The notes: a model not told the origin generated them from the sequence alone. Shown: positions 23,702-31,916, numbered from the stretch's first letter. The stretch is DNA of 41,671 nucleotides from Acidobacteriota bacterium (GCA_016870915.1 VFZY01000031.1:1-41671); one strand, 5' to 3'. Numbers and translations are program-made.

Positions 23702-24191
23702 TTGCTCGTGAATGTTATCAAGGTTCTGATTGTTGACGATTTCGCGATTCTCCGCCGCGCGATCGCCGACTCGCTTCAGTGCGACCCCGGCATGGAAGTG
23801 GTGGCCGGTGCACCGGACCCCAGGCAACTACCACATGCAGCTTCGCCGAATGGAAGCCCGTTGCCGCATCCAACTGGATCAGGGTCGCATGGTGTGTTTC
23901 CAGCGTCCGGCCGTCGACGTGATGTTCGGGTCATTCGCCGAGGCAGCGGGCCGCCACACGATTGCCGCGCCTCTCACCGGTATGGGCGCCGATGGCGCGC
24001 GGGGAATGAACGTGCTGCTCGAGCGGAGTGCGCACACCATCGCTCAGGACGAGCTTTCCTGCGTGGTCTACGGCATGCCGCGGGAGGCGGTGAGGCTGGG
24101 TGCAGCCGAGAAGATCGCGCCGCTGAAGGACACCGCTCGCAAGATGTTGATGGCCGCCCAGCACCGATCCCGGCAACTGGTTAGCGCTTAG
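23702..24191 (+). pseudogene. cheB: cheB remnant: internally deleted and frameshifted
   Basis: Two parts of the chemotaxis methylesterase CheB are joined. From a GTG at 23708 (or TTG 23702) the first frame gives VNVIKVLIVDDFAILRRAIA and VVAGA, the start of a receiver domain (about 35 residues). After about 23810-23822 the next frame gives PGNYHMQL, QRPAVDVMFGSFA, LTGMGADGARGM and SCVVYGMPREA, the C-terminal third of the methylesterase domain. About 200 residues between them, including the receiver phospho-site and the catalytic Ser and His, are missing; only the Asp of GMGADG remains. The gene cannot make active CheB. Its end overlaps the convergent GH42-like gene. Confidence 0.85.
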
Positions 24192-24600
24192 GCGCCCCGC
24201 CACATCCGCGCAGGCCTTCTGCCGACACACGGGCGGCAATTTCACGGAGTGCCGCGATGAACTCCCGGCTATCGCCGTTTGGGGCCGGGCGATTTGCATC
24301 CACTCCGTCGAACGTAAAGGTCTCCAGGTCCGTGAAGGATTGGAAGTCCACGCCATACGCCTCGTTGAACCGTGTGATCGTGTAGCCGTAGCGGTCTTTC
24401 AGGAAACCGACGTAGGCCTGCTTGCCATCGGTTGACGCGCCCAGTTTCTGGAAATGGCGTACCCACGCCGGGCCGATCGAATCCGCGTCCACGGCCTGGC
24501 AAGCCCTGCGGACTTGCTCCCGCACCGCGGTGCGGGCGGTTTCGGAATAGAGATCCACCGGCTCGATCCTCAGCGACAGTAGCAGGAGCAGCGCCCACAT
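24181..24600 (-). CDS. Small exported protein with a GH42-like segment
   Basis: A 139-residue product starting with a hydrophobic segment (MWALLLLLSLRIEPVD), probably a short signal peptide. The middle, AYVGFLKDRYGYTITRFNEAYGVDFQSFTDL (about res 61-91), resembles the helix-turn segment of GH42-type barrels in which a Tyr-Gly-x-Ile...Asn-x-Ala-x-Gly-Thr pattern recurs, but the catalytic acid/base regions are absent. It may be a truncated enzyme or a repurposed domain. The ATG at 24600 is used; a TTG 2 codons upstream is also possible. It lies 6 nt downstream of the mqnA stop and is probably on the mqn transcript. Confidence 0.55.
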   Translation of the reverse strand: MWALLLLLSLRIEPVDLYSETARTAVREQVRRACQAVDADSIGPAWVRHFQKLGASTDGKQAYVGFLKDRYGYTITRFNEAYGVDFQSFTDLETFTFDGVDANRPAPNGDSREFIAALREIAARVSAEGLRGCGGAPKR

Positions 24601-24606
24601 GGCCAA

Positions 24607-25335
24607 CTATTCTACAAACGCGGTGGGCGGGCGCACTGGGAGCCCTTCGATCCCGAGGCGCCGGGAGAACTCGCCGATGGCTTCCTGCTGGCGTGGGCCA
24701 AGCTCGTAGCGGATGTGCTGGCAAAGATACTGGCGTTCGGCTTCGTTCGCCGCCAGGGCATGGCGCGCCGCTACGCCTGCCCGGCCCGCCTCCCGCAGGA
24801 GGCGCGCCGTTTCAGGTGGCGCGTCGTGGCGTAGAGCCCAGACGGCGAAGACGAAAGGCAGTCCGGTCCAACGTTTCCACTCTTCGCCCAGATCGAAGTA
24901 TCGCCAGTGGGGGTGGTTTTCACGGAATCGCAGTGCCTGGTCGCCAATCCAGAGCTGGGCGTTGGCCGGTTCACCTTGTGAGACATAATCCGGACGGAGC
25001 CCGGCCTGCTGGTGCAGCAGGACTCGCAGGAGTTGGACGGAGGTCCTGGATGCGGCGTCGAGCGCTACTCTGCACACCTCGGCGAGCGGTGTTTCATGGG
25101 CCAGGAATACGCTGTGCACCGGGCCGTCGCAGCCCACGCAGTAGCCATTGAGCACCTGGTAGGCGTCGTGTTCGAGGACCTCAACCACCGGGACCAGGGC
25201 GGCGTCGAGTTCGCCCGCTCGCAGCATGGCGCTGAGTTGCACCGGATGCGCCAGGTGCACTTCGCCCGGCAGTGCGTCAATCAACGGCCGCGCATTGAGA
25301 TAAGGAACCGACCCGATCCGGGCCCCGCCTGTCAT
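24607..25335 (-). CDS. mqnA: Chorismate dehydratase MqnA (futalosine pathway)
   Basis: A 242-residue MqnA/MqnD-fold protein, a periplasmic-binding-protein-like enzyme. MqnA dehydrates chorismate to 3-[(1-carboxyvinyl)oxy]benzoate, the first committed step of futalosine-route menaquinone synthesis. Signatures are IGSVPYLNARPL (start), AALVPVVEVL, and EEWKRWTGLPFVFAVWA near 150-165. The start is ATG 25335, overlapping the mqnE stop (TGATG), in preference to a TTG one codon upstream. Pairing with MqnE separates it from MqnD. mqnB, mqnC and mqnD are not in the window. Confidence 0.93.
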   Translation of the reverse strand: MTGGARIGSVPYLNARPLIDALPGEVHLAHPVQLSAMLRAGELDAALVPVVEVLEHDAYQVLNGYCVGCDGPVHSVFLAHETPLAEVCRVALDAASRTSVQLLRVLLHQQAGLRPDYVSQGEPANAQLWIGDQALRFRENHPHWRYFDLGEEWKRWTGLPFVFAVWALRHDAPPETARLLREAGRAGVAARHALAANEAERQYLCQHIRYELGPRQQEAIGEFSRRLGIEGLPVRPPTAFVE

Positions 25336-26444
25336 CAAGCCGTCACCAACTCCGGCATGCGGGCGTAGAAGGTATCGCGGCGGCGGGGCGTGCGGCCGGC
25401 CTGCCGGATGGCGCCTTCCAGGGTCTCGACGGTCTGTTGCTGGGGTGTCTGGGAGCCGGCCATGTGGAAGATGTACTCGCGGAAGATGGTTCCATGCAGA
25501 TCATCGACGCCGAAGTTCAAGGCGATCTGCGCCAGCGGCAGCCCCAGGCTTATCCAGTAACCGGTCAGGTGGCCGAAGTTGTCGAGATAGATTCGCGAAA
25601 CGGCCAGTGTTCGCAACTCGTCGTAGGCCGTGGCCCGCCCCAGGTGCGAGAGGGCGTTGTTCCTGGGCTCGAACGCATAGGGAATGAACGACGTGAAGCC
25701 GCCCGTCTCATCCTGCAGGCGGCGCAACTGGTCCAGGTGATCGACGCGATGGCCGATGTTTTCGACATGGCCATAGAGCATGGTGCAAGTGCTGCGCATT
25801 CCCATCTGGTGCCAGGTGCGATGCACTTCCAGCCACTCATCGGCTGATTCCTTGCCCCGGCAGATCTGGTCGCGCACGGCAGCGTCAAAGATCTCGGCGC
25901 CTCCTCCGGTGAGGGAATCGAGACCGGCATCCCGGAGCGCTTCGAGCGTCTGGCGGATGGACTGCTTGGCCACATGTTCCGCCAGGTGGCGAACTTCAAT
26001 GGCAGTGAAGGCCTTGACGGTCAGGCCCGGGCACCGCTGCTTGATGCCGCGCACCAGGCCGGTGTAGAAATCGAACGGCAGCTTGGGATGGAGCCCTCCC
26101 ACCATGTGGACCTCATTGGCTCCCTGCCGGTATGCCTCTTCCGCTTGTCCGATCAACTCGTCCGTGCCGTGAGTGAACGCGCCTTCCTGGTTCGGTTTCC
26201 TGGCGAACGAGCAGAACTGGCAACTCAGGTAGCAGACGTTCGAATAGTTCAAATAGGTGTTGAACACGTAGGTGGCGACTCGGCCGTTCTTGCGTTCGCA
26301 GACATGGTTGGCCAGTACGCCTAATGCGGCCAGGTCGCCGCAGGCAAATAGCCTTTCGCCCTCTTCGAAGGAAACGCGCCCGCCCGCCCACACTTTTTCG
26401 GCGATATCCGCGATACCCGCGCGTTCGAACGTCTCAGCTTGCAT
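25335..26444 (-). CDS. mqnE: Aminofutalosine synthase MqnE (radical SAM)
   Basis: A 369-residue radical SAM enzyme that joins the MqnA product with S-adenosylmethionine to form aminofutalosine. The [4Fe-4S] motif is C71-x3-C75-x2-C78 (CYLSCQFC). MqnE-type features outweigh MqnC-type ones: EVHMVGGLHPKLPF, VKAFTAIEVRHL, GGGAEIF, TMLYGHVENIGHRVDHL, and DNFGHLTGYWISLG. The start is ATG 26444, preceded by TAAAAT at 9 nt. It is coupled to mqnA. Menaquinone made this way would serve the respiratory chain used by the quinoprotein dehydrogenase found further along. Confidence 0.93.
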   Translation of the reverse strand: MQAETFERAGIADIAEKVWAGGRVSFEEGERLFACGDLAALGVLANHVCERKNGRVATYVFNTYLNYSNVCYLSCQFCSFARKPNQEGAFTHGTDELIGQAEEAYRQGANEVHMVGGLHPKLPFDFYTGLVRGIKQRCPGLTVKAFTAIEVRHLAEHVAKQSIRQTLEALRDAGLDSLTGGGAEIFDAAVRDQICRGKESADEWLEVHRTWHQMGMRSTCTMLYGHVENIGHRVDHLDQLRRLQDETGGFTSFIPYAFEPRNNALSHLGRATAYDELRTLAVSRIYLDNFGHLTGYWISLGLPLAQIALNFGVDDLHGTIFREYIFHMAGSQTPQQQTVETLEGAIRQAGRTPRRRDTFYARMPELVTA

Positions 26445-26453
26445 AAAATGGCT

Positions 26454-26459
26454 ATTTTA
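26454..26459 (-). promoter_or_regulatory. Putative -10 element (TAAAAT) of mqnE-mqnA
   Basis: TAAAAT on the minus strand ends 9 nt before the mqnE ATG, in an AT-rich patch unusual for this GC-rich region. There is no Shine-Dalgarno, consistent with a nearly leaderless transcript. Confidence 0.45.
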
Positions 26460-26465
26460 CCGTCA

Positions 26466-27611
26466 TCAGGCGACCCGGAATCGCTTGACGGCTTCTTCGT
26501 CGAGGTCGACGCCGAGGCCCGGCGCGGTTGGCACCTCGATGAACCCGTTTGCCACCTTGAAAGGTTTTGCCAGTAGATCGTGCTGTCTCAAGTAGCAGAG
26601 GGTGTCGCTGCCGATGGTGCAGCTCTTGGTTGCCGCGGCGGCGTGAATGAACGACATATCGCGGATGCCGAGTTCGACGCCGCTGCCATGCCACGCGGGG
26701 ATCCCCGCGAGTTCGGCGACCTGGCCCGCGCGGACGAAGTCCCGCATGTTGCCGCCCAGGTTGAAGACATCGACCGATTCGGTGCGCGCGGCCTCGAACA
26801 CCTGGGCCAGGCCGGAGGGCGTGAGGGCGAACGGAATGTTGACGCGCTGGCGCAACTGGCGGAACCAGTCGAGGCGTTTGGGCACGGGGTCCTCGATGAT
26901 GAGGTTGAAGCCCTGGAGCCGGTGCGCGATGGGCAGGAATGAAGCGAGGTCAGGGTACGAGGAGTTGAAATCAACGATGAAGTTGAGCCCGGGGCCGGCC
27001 TTGGCGGCGATGGCCATCTGCTTGTCGATGGGGTCGCCGAAGCGGGCCTTGAATTTGAGAGTGTGGAAGCCGCCTTCGACGGCGCGGCGCGCGACCATGG
27101 CCAGGTCGTCATCGGTGCGCTGCCCGGTCCAGTAGGAGACGGCGACGCGGTTCTGCTGGCGGCCGCCGAGGAGCGCGCAGCAGGGCATGCCTGCGATTTT
27201 TCCGAGCAGGTCGAAGAGGGCGATCTCGAAGCCGTCGGCGGTGCGGCCATCCGGGAGTCCCAGCGCGGACTTCGCCAGATCGATCTCGCCGAGCAGCCTT
27301 CCGGTGAGCCACTTCGCGTTCGTTTCCACCGATGCCTGCGGCACCTCGCGCGCGGTTTCGCCGAGTGCAATGGCTCCATTCGAGGCATGCAGCTTGAGGA
27401 TGAACTTGGGCAATTTGTCGAACTCGGCGAGGCGGCGATCCAGGTTGGGGTAGTTCTCGCTCACGGCCACGCCGGGCTTCATGGGTACCACCACCTTGAA
27501 GATCTCGACACGTTCGATGCGCACGGTTTGGGCCGCGCGTGTCTCCAATGCCCATGCAGCACCGCCGAGGAGTCCGAGGAGCCGCCGCCTTGTGATTGCC
27601 GATTTCGCCAT
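26466..27611 (-). CDS. Exported enolase-superfamily (MR/MLE-type) protein
   Basis: A 381-residue enolase-superfamily protein with a Tat-like signal (ITRRRLLGLLGGAAWALETRA). The TIM-barrel part has the Lys-x-Lys base K186-F-K188 (TLKFKAR), metal ligands Asp214 (VDFNSSYP) and Glu240 (LIIEDP). The third ligand position, normally Asp/Glu, reads ALTPSG, so it is not obvious. A histidine in AWHGSGVELG may be the second base. Mandelate racemase, muconate cycloisomerase and dipeptide epimerase relatives are all possible; I cannot choose. The ATG at 27611 follows TACAAT by 7 nt. It is divergent from the small acidic protein gene. Confidence 0.82.
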   Translation of the reverse strand: MAKSAITRRRLLGLLGGAAWALETRAAQTVRIERVEIFKVVVPMKPGVAVSENYPNLDRRLAEFDKLPKFILKLHASNGAIALGETAREVPQASVETNAKWLTGRLLGEIDLAKSALGLPDGRTADGFEIALFDLLGKIAGMPCCALLGGRQQNRVAVSYWTGQRTDDDLAMVARRAVEGGFHTLKFKARFGDPIDKQMAIAAKAGPGLNFIVDFNSSYPDLASFLPIAHRLQGFNLIIEDPVPKRLDWFRQLRQRVNIPFALTPSGLAQVFEAARTESVDVFNLGGNMRDFVRAGQVAELAGIPAWHGSGVELGIRDMSFIHAAAATKSCTIGSDTLCYLRQHDLLAKPFKVANGFIEVPTAPGLGVDLDEEAVKRFRVA

Positions 27612-27618
27612 GACCGGG

Positions 27619-27641
27619 ATTGTATCGCGTCCTGTTACAAT
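27619..27641. promoter_or_regulatory. Divergent promoter region with inverted ATTGTA-N11-TACAAT
   Basis: ATTGTA (27619-27624) and TACAAT (27636-27641) form a perfect inverted repeat with an 11-bp spacer. The minus-strand TACAAT lies 7 nt before the enolase-family ATG (27611). The plus-strand TACAAT lies 25 nt before the ATG at 27667. It can be read as two back-to-back -10 elements, or as an operator dyad. Confidence 0.5.
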
Positions 27642-27666
27642 CTCTATTCCCGGCGGATCAGATCGC

Positions 27667-27954
27667 ATGCAGCAGCCCATCTGGAACTTCGAGCAGGAGC
27701 CCTTCGAGGAAGCCCCCGATGAGAGCGGTGTCAACCTCCGCGCCTACCTGGACCGCATGCCGGACGACAAGCTGCGGCAGTACCGGCCGGAGTGGACGGA
27801 CGAGGAACTGGTGGCCTGGGACGGCAACTTCCGGGAAGATGGTGTCCTGATGCTGATCTGCTCGGAGCGCGACGTGGACGTGGATGAGTTCCGCCGCGAG
27901 CTTGAAGCCTCCATCCGATACCGCAACCGTGTGAGGAGCCAGTTAACCCAGTGA
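27667..27954 (+). CDS. Small acidic protein of unknown function
   Basis: A 95-residue, strongly acidic, hydrophilic protein starting [15 protein letters not shown]. Its last third ([25 protein letters not shown]) is predicted helical and charged. No family, signal or membrane segment is recognised. The start is ATG 27667 because the preceding frame runs through the divergent promoter. Its stop overlaps the GTG of the following SDR by 4 nt, so the two are coupled. Confidence 0.65.
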   Translation: MQQPIWNFEQEPFEEAPDESGVNLRAYLDRMPDDKLRQYRPEWTDEELVAWDGNFREDGVLMLICSERDVDVDEFRRELEASIRYRNRVRSQLTQ

Positions 27955-28739
27955 AAGTTACAGGACTAAGCGTCGTCGTCACGGGCGGCGCCAACGGAAT
28001 CGGACGCGCCCTGGCGCGGCGTTTTGCACGCGAGGGCGCCCGCGGGGTGCTGATTGCCGACCGGGATGAGGCCGGGGCTCGGGTCACCGCGGAAGAAGTC
28101 GGCGGCATTGCTGTGGCCGCCGATCTGGGCACCGAGGAGGGTGTGCGGGCCGCGATCACCGCCGCCGAGGCCGCCTTTGGCCATGTGGATTTGTTCTGCG
28201 CTAACGCGGGCATCGGGCTTGAAGGCGGCGCCGAGGTGCCCGATGCGGAGTGGCAGCGCATCTGGAACATCAATGTGATGTCGCATGTGTGGGCCGCCCG
28301 CGCGCTGGTGCCGGGCATGATCGCCCGGGGCAGCGGGGCGTTCCTGCAGACAGTTTCCGCCGCCGGGCTTCTCATGCAGATCGGTTCGGCTCCGTATTCG
28401 GTGACCAAGCACGCCGCGCTTTCCTTCGCCGAATGGCTGGCCGTCACTTACGGCGATCAGGGGATTCAGGTTTTTGCACTCTGCCCGCAGGGCGTGAAGA
28501 CGAACATGCTGTTCAACGCGGAGTTTGGGAATTCGGCGTTTCTTCTAGAGACCGCGCTCGATCCGGATCAGGTGGCGGAGGCCGTTGTGCAGGGTTTCGA
28601 AGCTGGCAACTTCCTCATTCTTCCGCACCCGGAAGTGGCCGAGTTTTTTCGGCGCAAGGCGGCTGACTATGATCGCTGGCTGCGCGGGATGCGGAAGCTG
28701 CAAGACAAGATCCGCGTCACCGCGCAAGGAGGACACTGA
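27951..28739 (+). CDS. Short-chain dehydrogenase/reductase
   Basis: A 262-residue classical SDR. The cofactor loop is TGGANGIG (res 11-18), with Asp37 in ADRDE at the end of strand 2 suggesting NAD(H) preference. Other motifs are NAG (85-87), structural Asn108, catalytic Ser136, Tyr149 and Lys153 (YSVTK). The substrate is unknown. It starts with GTG in a GTGA overlap with the acidic protein gene and is followed after 3 nt by the MBL-fold gene with a good Shine-Dalgarno (AAGGAGG). Confidence 0.9.
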   Translation: MKVTGLSVVVTGGANGIGRALARRFAREGARGVLIADRDEAGARVTAEEVGGIAVAADLGTEEGVRAAITAAEAAFGHVDLFCANAGIGLEGGAEVPDAEWQRIWNINVMSHVWAARALVPGMIARGSGAFLQTVSAAGLLMQIGSAPYSVTKHAALSFAEWLAVTYGDQGIQVFALCPQGVKTNMLFNAEFGNSAFLLETALDPDQVAEAVVQGFEAGNFLILPHPEVAEFFRRKAADYDRWLRGMRKLQDKIRVTAQGGH

Positions 28740-28742
28740 GCT

Positions 28743-29894
28743 ATGGCCCATTCCGTTTCACGCCGGTCACGCCGGGGATTTCTCAAAGAAACCCTGGGCA
28801 CTGTCTGGACAAGCGCCGCTCTGATGGAGCAGGCCTTCTTCCGGGCGACGGCGGCCAACGCGCAGGCGACCGGCGGGCTGCCATCCCTGTTCGACATTTC
28901 GAAGGTGGCCGAGGGCGTCTATTCGGCGCTGGCCAAGCCGGTAACGCTGCTCAATTCGAACGCCGCCATCTTCGAGCTTTCGAATGAGCTGCTGATCGTG
29001 GATTCGCATTCCAAGCCTTCGGCCGTGGTGGCTCTGGTGGCGCAACTGAAGCGGGAGGTGACGCCCAAGCCGGTCCGGTACATCGTCAATTCGCATTTTC
29101 ATTGGGATCACGCGCAGGGCAATGGCGCGTACCGGAAGCTGGCGCCGCGCGCGGATATCATTGCCACCGAGGCGACGAGGAAGTTGCTTTCGGAGGAGGC
29201 TCCGAAGCGCTTGAAGGAGTCATTGGATCAGACCGCGCAGGCGCTGGAGGCGGCGCGGAAGAAGCTTGTGAGCGCCGCGACGGCCGAGGAGAAGGCCTAC
29301 TATCAGCGGGCGGTGCGCGAATCCTCCGAGTATCTGGCGGAGATGCGGGCCACGCCGATCGATTTGCCGAATGTGACGCTGACCCAGGATTTCATTATTC
29401 ATGACCGCATGCACGACCTTCACCTGTCGTTCCGCGGCCGGGCGCACACGGCGGGTGACGTGGTTGTGCACTGTCCGCGGAAGCGAGTGGTGGCCACGGG
29501 TGACATGCTGCACGGGTTCCTGCCCTATCTTGGCGACTCCTTCCCACTGGAGTGGCCGCGCACTCTGCTGAGCGTGGCCCAACTGGATTTCGATCGCGTG
29601 ATCGGCGGGCACGGTTTGGTGCAGAACAACAAGGACGTTCTCTACATGAAGGCCCGGTACGTGGAGGAACTGGCGGAGGCGGTGGCCACGGGCCGCCGCG
29701 CCGGCAAGAGCGCCGCGCAACTGGGGAGCGAACTGACGCCGGACAAACTGAAGAGCCTGACGGGCGCCTACATGGAGTACTTGGGTGGCAATCTGATGAA
29801 GTTTCAGGTGCAGGAGTACGGCGCCAAGGCGGCCGACGTGATTCGGGGAGCGGTACAATTGAACGTAGCCCATGCCTGGGCCCGTTTGAGCTAA
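28743..29894 (+). CDS. Tat-exported MBL-fold metallo-hydrolase
   Basis: A 383-residue metallo-beta-lactamase-fold protein with a Tat signal (SRRSRRGFLKETLG). The metal site is His118-x-His120-x-Asp122-His123 (NSHFHWDHAQ), with further histidines in GRAHTAGDV and GGHGLV. A charged helical insertion (about res 150-205: EEAPKRLKESLDQTAQALEA) splits the core; this is not part of the minimal fold and may be a lid or dimer arm. A C-terminal extension of about 90 residues follows. The substrate is unknown (lactones, quaternary-amine or glyoxalase-type substrates are all possible). The operon context is the SDR upstream and the ClpS-like gene 7 nt downstream. Confidence 0.87.
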   Translation: MAHSVSRRSRRGFLKETLGTVWTSAALMEQAFFRATAANAQATGGLPSLFDISKVAEGVYSALAKPVTLLNSNAAIFELSNELLIVDSHSKPSAVVALVAQLKREVTPKPVRYIVNSHFHWDHAQGNGAYRKLAPRADIIATEATRKLLSEEAPKRLKESLDQTAQALEAARKKLVSAATAEEKAYYQRAVRESSEYLAEMRATPIDLPNVTLTQDFIIHDRMHDLHLSFRGRAHTAGDVVVHCPRKRVVATGDMLHGFLPYLGDSFPLEWPRTLLSVAQLDFDRVIGGHGLVQNNKDVLYMKARYVEELAEAVATGRRAGKSAAQLGSELTPDKLKSLTGAYMEYLGGNLMKFQVQEYGAKAADVIRGAVQLNVAHAWARLS

Positions 29895-29901
29895 TTCTCG
29901 C

Positions 29902-30228
29902 ATGTCCGCCACATTCGCCTCCCCCGACGTCGAATCGGCGCAGTTTGAGGCCCTTGCACCGTTGTTTAACGTGGTGCTGCTTGACGACGACGAGCACACC
30001 TACGATTATGTTGTCGAAATGCTTCAGGCTCTGTTTTTCCTTTCGAAAAGCCGGGCCTACGATCATGCGGTTGAGGTGGATTCAGCCGGCCGCACCGTGG
30101 TCCTGACCTGCGAACTGGAGCCGGCCGAGTTTGCCCGGACGCAGATTCACGGTTATGGCGCGGACCGGCGGATGCCCAACTCCAAGGGCAGCATGTCGGC
30201 GATCCTGGAACCGGCGGGGAAGCCTTGA
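29902..30228 (+). CDS. ClpS-like protease adaptor (divergent N-degron pocket)
   Basis: A 108-residue protein with the ClpS fold: VVLLDDDEHTYDYVVEMLQALF (res 24-45) aligns with the ClpS segment VxLxNDDxTPMxFVxxVL. The three acidic residues Asp28-30 match the Asn/Asp trio that binds the N-degron amino group. The residue corresponding to E. coli His66, which contacts the N-degron, is Asp60. The C-terminal RTVVLTCELEPAEFARTQIHGYG matches. ClpS delivers N-end-rule substrates to ClpAP; a similar divergent type is common in Planctomycetes and Acidobacteria. No clp gene is adjacent. The following SDR starts in the stop (TGATG). Confidence 0.78.
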   Translation: MSATFASPDVESAQFEALAPLFNVVLLDDDEHTYDYVVEMLQALFFLSKSRAYDHAVEVDSAGRTVVLTCELEPAEFARTQIHGYGADRRMPNSKGSMSAILEPAGKP

Positions 30229-30998
30229 TGCAACGCACCGCACTTGTGACCGGGGGCTCGCGGGGAATCGGCGCCGCCATTGCCCGGCGCCTGGCGGCTG
30301 ACGGTCTGGGGGTCTGCATCAACTACCGCACGCGGCGCGAGGAGGCCGAGAAGTTGGCGGCGGAAATCCAGGCCGAGGGCAACTCCCGCGTGATGGCCTA
30401 CGGCGCCGATGTGGCGAATCCGATGCAACTGGCCTCCATGGTGTACAGCGTGGAGCAGCAGCTTGGCGGCATTGATGTCCTGGTCAACAACGCCGGCATC
30501 ATTGTCCGCGGCGATATCGAGGATTTCGATTTCGCCCAGATGGACTTCATGCGCCGCACCAATGTGGATGGCCTGGTGGCCATGACACGCGCAGTGCTGC
30601 CCGGCATGAAGGAGCGCCGGTTCGGCCGGATCGTCAATCTGACTTCGATCGCCGCCCACGGGACGGCGCTGCCCGGCACCACGTTCTACGCCGCCACCAA
30701 GGCCGCTGTGAGCGTGCTCACCCGGCGCTTCGCCATGGACCTGGGTCCTTATGGCATCACGGTAAACGCGGTGGCCCCGGGGTTCATTATCACTGACATG
30801 GTGACCGATGGACGCACGGACGAAGAGGTGGACCGGATTCGGGAAGCGTTGGCATCAAAGAGCATGGTGCGCCGCGTGGGCACACCGGCCGACATCGCGG
30901 GGGTTGTTTCCTTTCTGGCCAGCGACGATGCGAGTTTCATGACCGCCCAGGTGCTCACCATCGACGGCGGACGCATGGATTACATCAACCACGGCTGA
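30228..30998 (+). CDS. FabG-like 3-oxoacyl-ACP reductase / SDR
   Basis: A 256-residue classical SDR close to FabG: TGGSRGIG (res 8-15), NNAG (87-90), catalytic Ser140, Tyr154 and Lys158 (YAATK), and PGFIITDM near 184. Arg34/Arg36 after strand 2 suggest NADP(H). Whether it acts in fatty acid synthesis or on another ketone is unknown; it is not next to acpP or fabD. The start is ATG 30228 overlapping the ClpS-like stop (TGATG), rather than the upstream TTG. It converges on the nitrilase gene with a 14-nt overlap. Confidence 0.88.
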   Translation: MQRTALVTGGSRGIGAAIARRLAADGLGVCINYRTRREEAEKLAAEIQAEGNSRVMAYGADVANPMQLASMVYSVEQQLGGIDVLVNNAGIIVRGDIEDFDFAQMDFMRRTNVDGLVAMTRAVLPGMKERRFGRIVNLTSIAAHGTALPGTTFYAATKAAVSVLTRRFAMDLGPYGITVNAVAPGFIITDMVTDGRTDEEVDRIREALASKSMVRRVGTPADIAGVVSFLASDDASFMTAQVLTIDGGRMDYINHG

Positions 30999-31911
30999 CC
31001 GGCGGCTTGGGCGCTTCATCCACTTCCAGGCGGAAGATATCGGGGCGGGCGTAGTGGCCCACCACGTCGAGATCCCATTTGCCCTCGACGATCTGGCCCA
31101 GGTCGATTTCAGCGGTCAGGATGGCCTCGCTGCCATAGTGCGGCCCGGCAAGGACGTTACCTTGCGGTCCCACGATCAGGCTGCCGCCGCGGATGATCGG
31201 CTCGGCTGCTTCCTGGGGAACCAGCGATTGCAGGTCCGGCGGATAGTCGGCCCGCGTCAGGAACTGCACTGCGGAGAGCACGAAGCAGCGGCCTTCGAAG
31301 GCGATGTGCCGCATCGATACGGGCCACGTCTCGCGGTCATCGACGGTGGGCGCGCAGTAAAGCTGTACGTTCCTCGAGTACATCGCCATGCGCAGCATCG
31401 GCATGTAGTTTTCCCAGCAGATGACGGCTCCCACGCGTCCCACGGCGGTTTCATGGACGCCCAGAGTGGAGCCGTCGCCGTAGCCCCATATGAGCCGTTC
31501 CATCGCGGTGGGCATTACCTTGCGGTGTTTGCCCAGCAAAATTCCCGCCGCGTCGAAGAAGAGTGCGGTGCAGTATACGGTGCCGCCATCGCGTTCAATG
31601 ACGCCCATCACCAGATGGGCGCCGTGGCGCCGGCATGCTTCGCCCAACGCTTCGGTGACGGGCCCCGGTACGTCGATTGCGCTCTCATGGTAGCGGCGGT
31701 ACAGAGGGCGGGAGGCGGTGGGGCGATGCCCGACGCTGGCCCCGAAGTTCAGGTACTTGGGATAGCCGGAAAGGAACGCTTCCGGAAAAACAATGAGCCC
31801 GGCTCCCGCGGCGGAGGCTTCCTCAATCAGCTTGAGGGCCTTGGCCAGGGACGCCGGGCCGTCAAACGGTACCGGCGCGGCTTGAACAACGGCGGCGCGC
31901 AGTGTGGACAC
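30985..31911 (-). CDS. Nitrilase (aliphatic/aromatic nitrilase group)
   Basis: A 308-residue carbon-nitrogen hydrolase. The triad is Glu44 (FPEAFLSGYP), Lys131 (KHRKVMPTA) and Cys165 (CWENYMP), with true-nitrilase sequence around each: ERLIWGYGDGS after the lysine, and MLRMAMYSRNV after the cysteine. These favour nitrilase (nitrile to acid plus ammonia) over amidase relatives. The natural substrate is unknown; plant and microbial cyano-metabolites are common targets in soil bacteria. The start is GTG 31911 with TATGAT 5 nt upstream. It is 6 nt downstream of the pirin stop. Confidence 0.9.
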   Translation of the reverse strand: MSTLRAAVVQAAPVPFDGPASLAKALKLIEEASAAGAGLIVFPEAFLSGYPKYLNFGASVGHRPTASRPLYRRYHESAIDVPGPVTEALGEACRRHGAHLVMGVIERDGGTVYCTALFFDAAGILLGKHRKVMPTAMERLIWGYGDGSTLGVHETAVGRVGAVICWENYMPMLRMAMYSRNVQLYCAPTVDDRETWPVSMRHIAFEGRCFVLSAVQFLTRADYPPDLQSLVPQEAAEPIIRGGSLIVGPQGNVLAGPHYGSEAILTAEIDLGQIVEGKWDLDVVGHYARPDIFRLEVDEAPKPPVSRG

Positions 31912-31916
31912 GCTTC

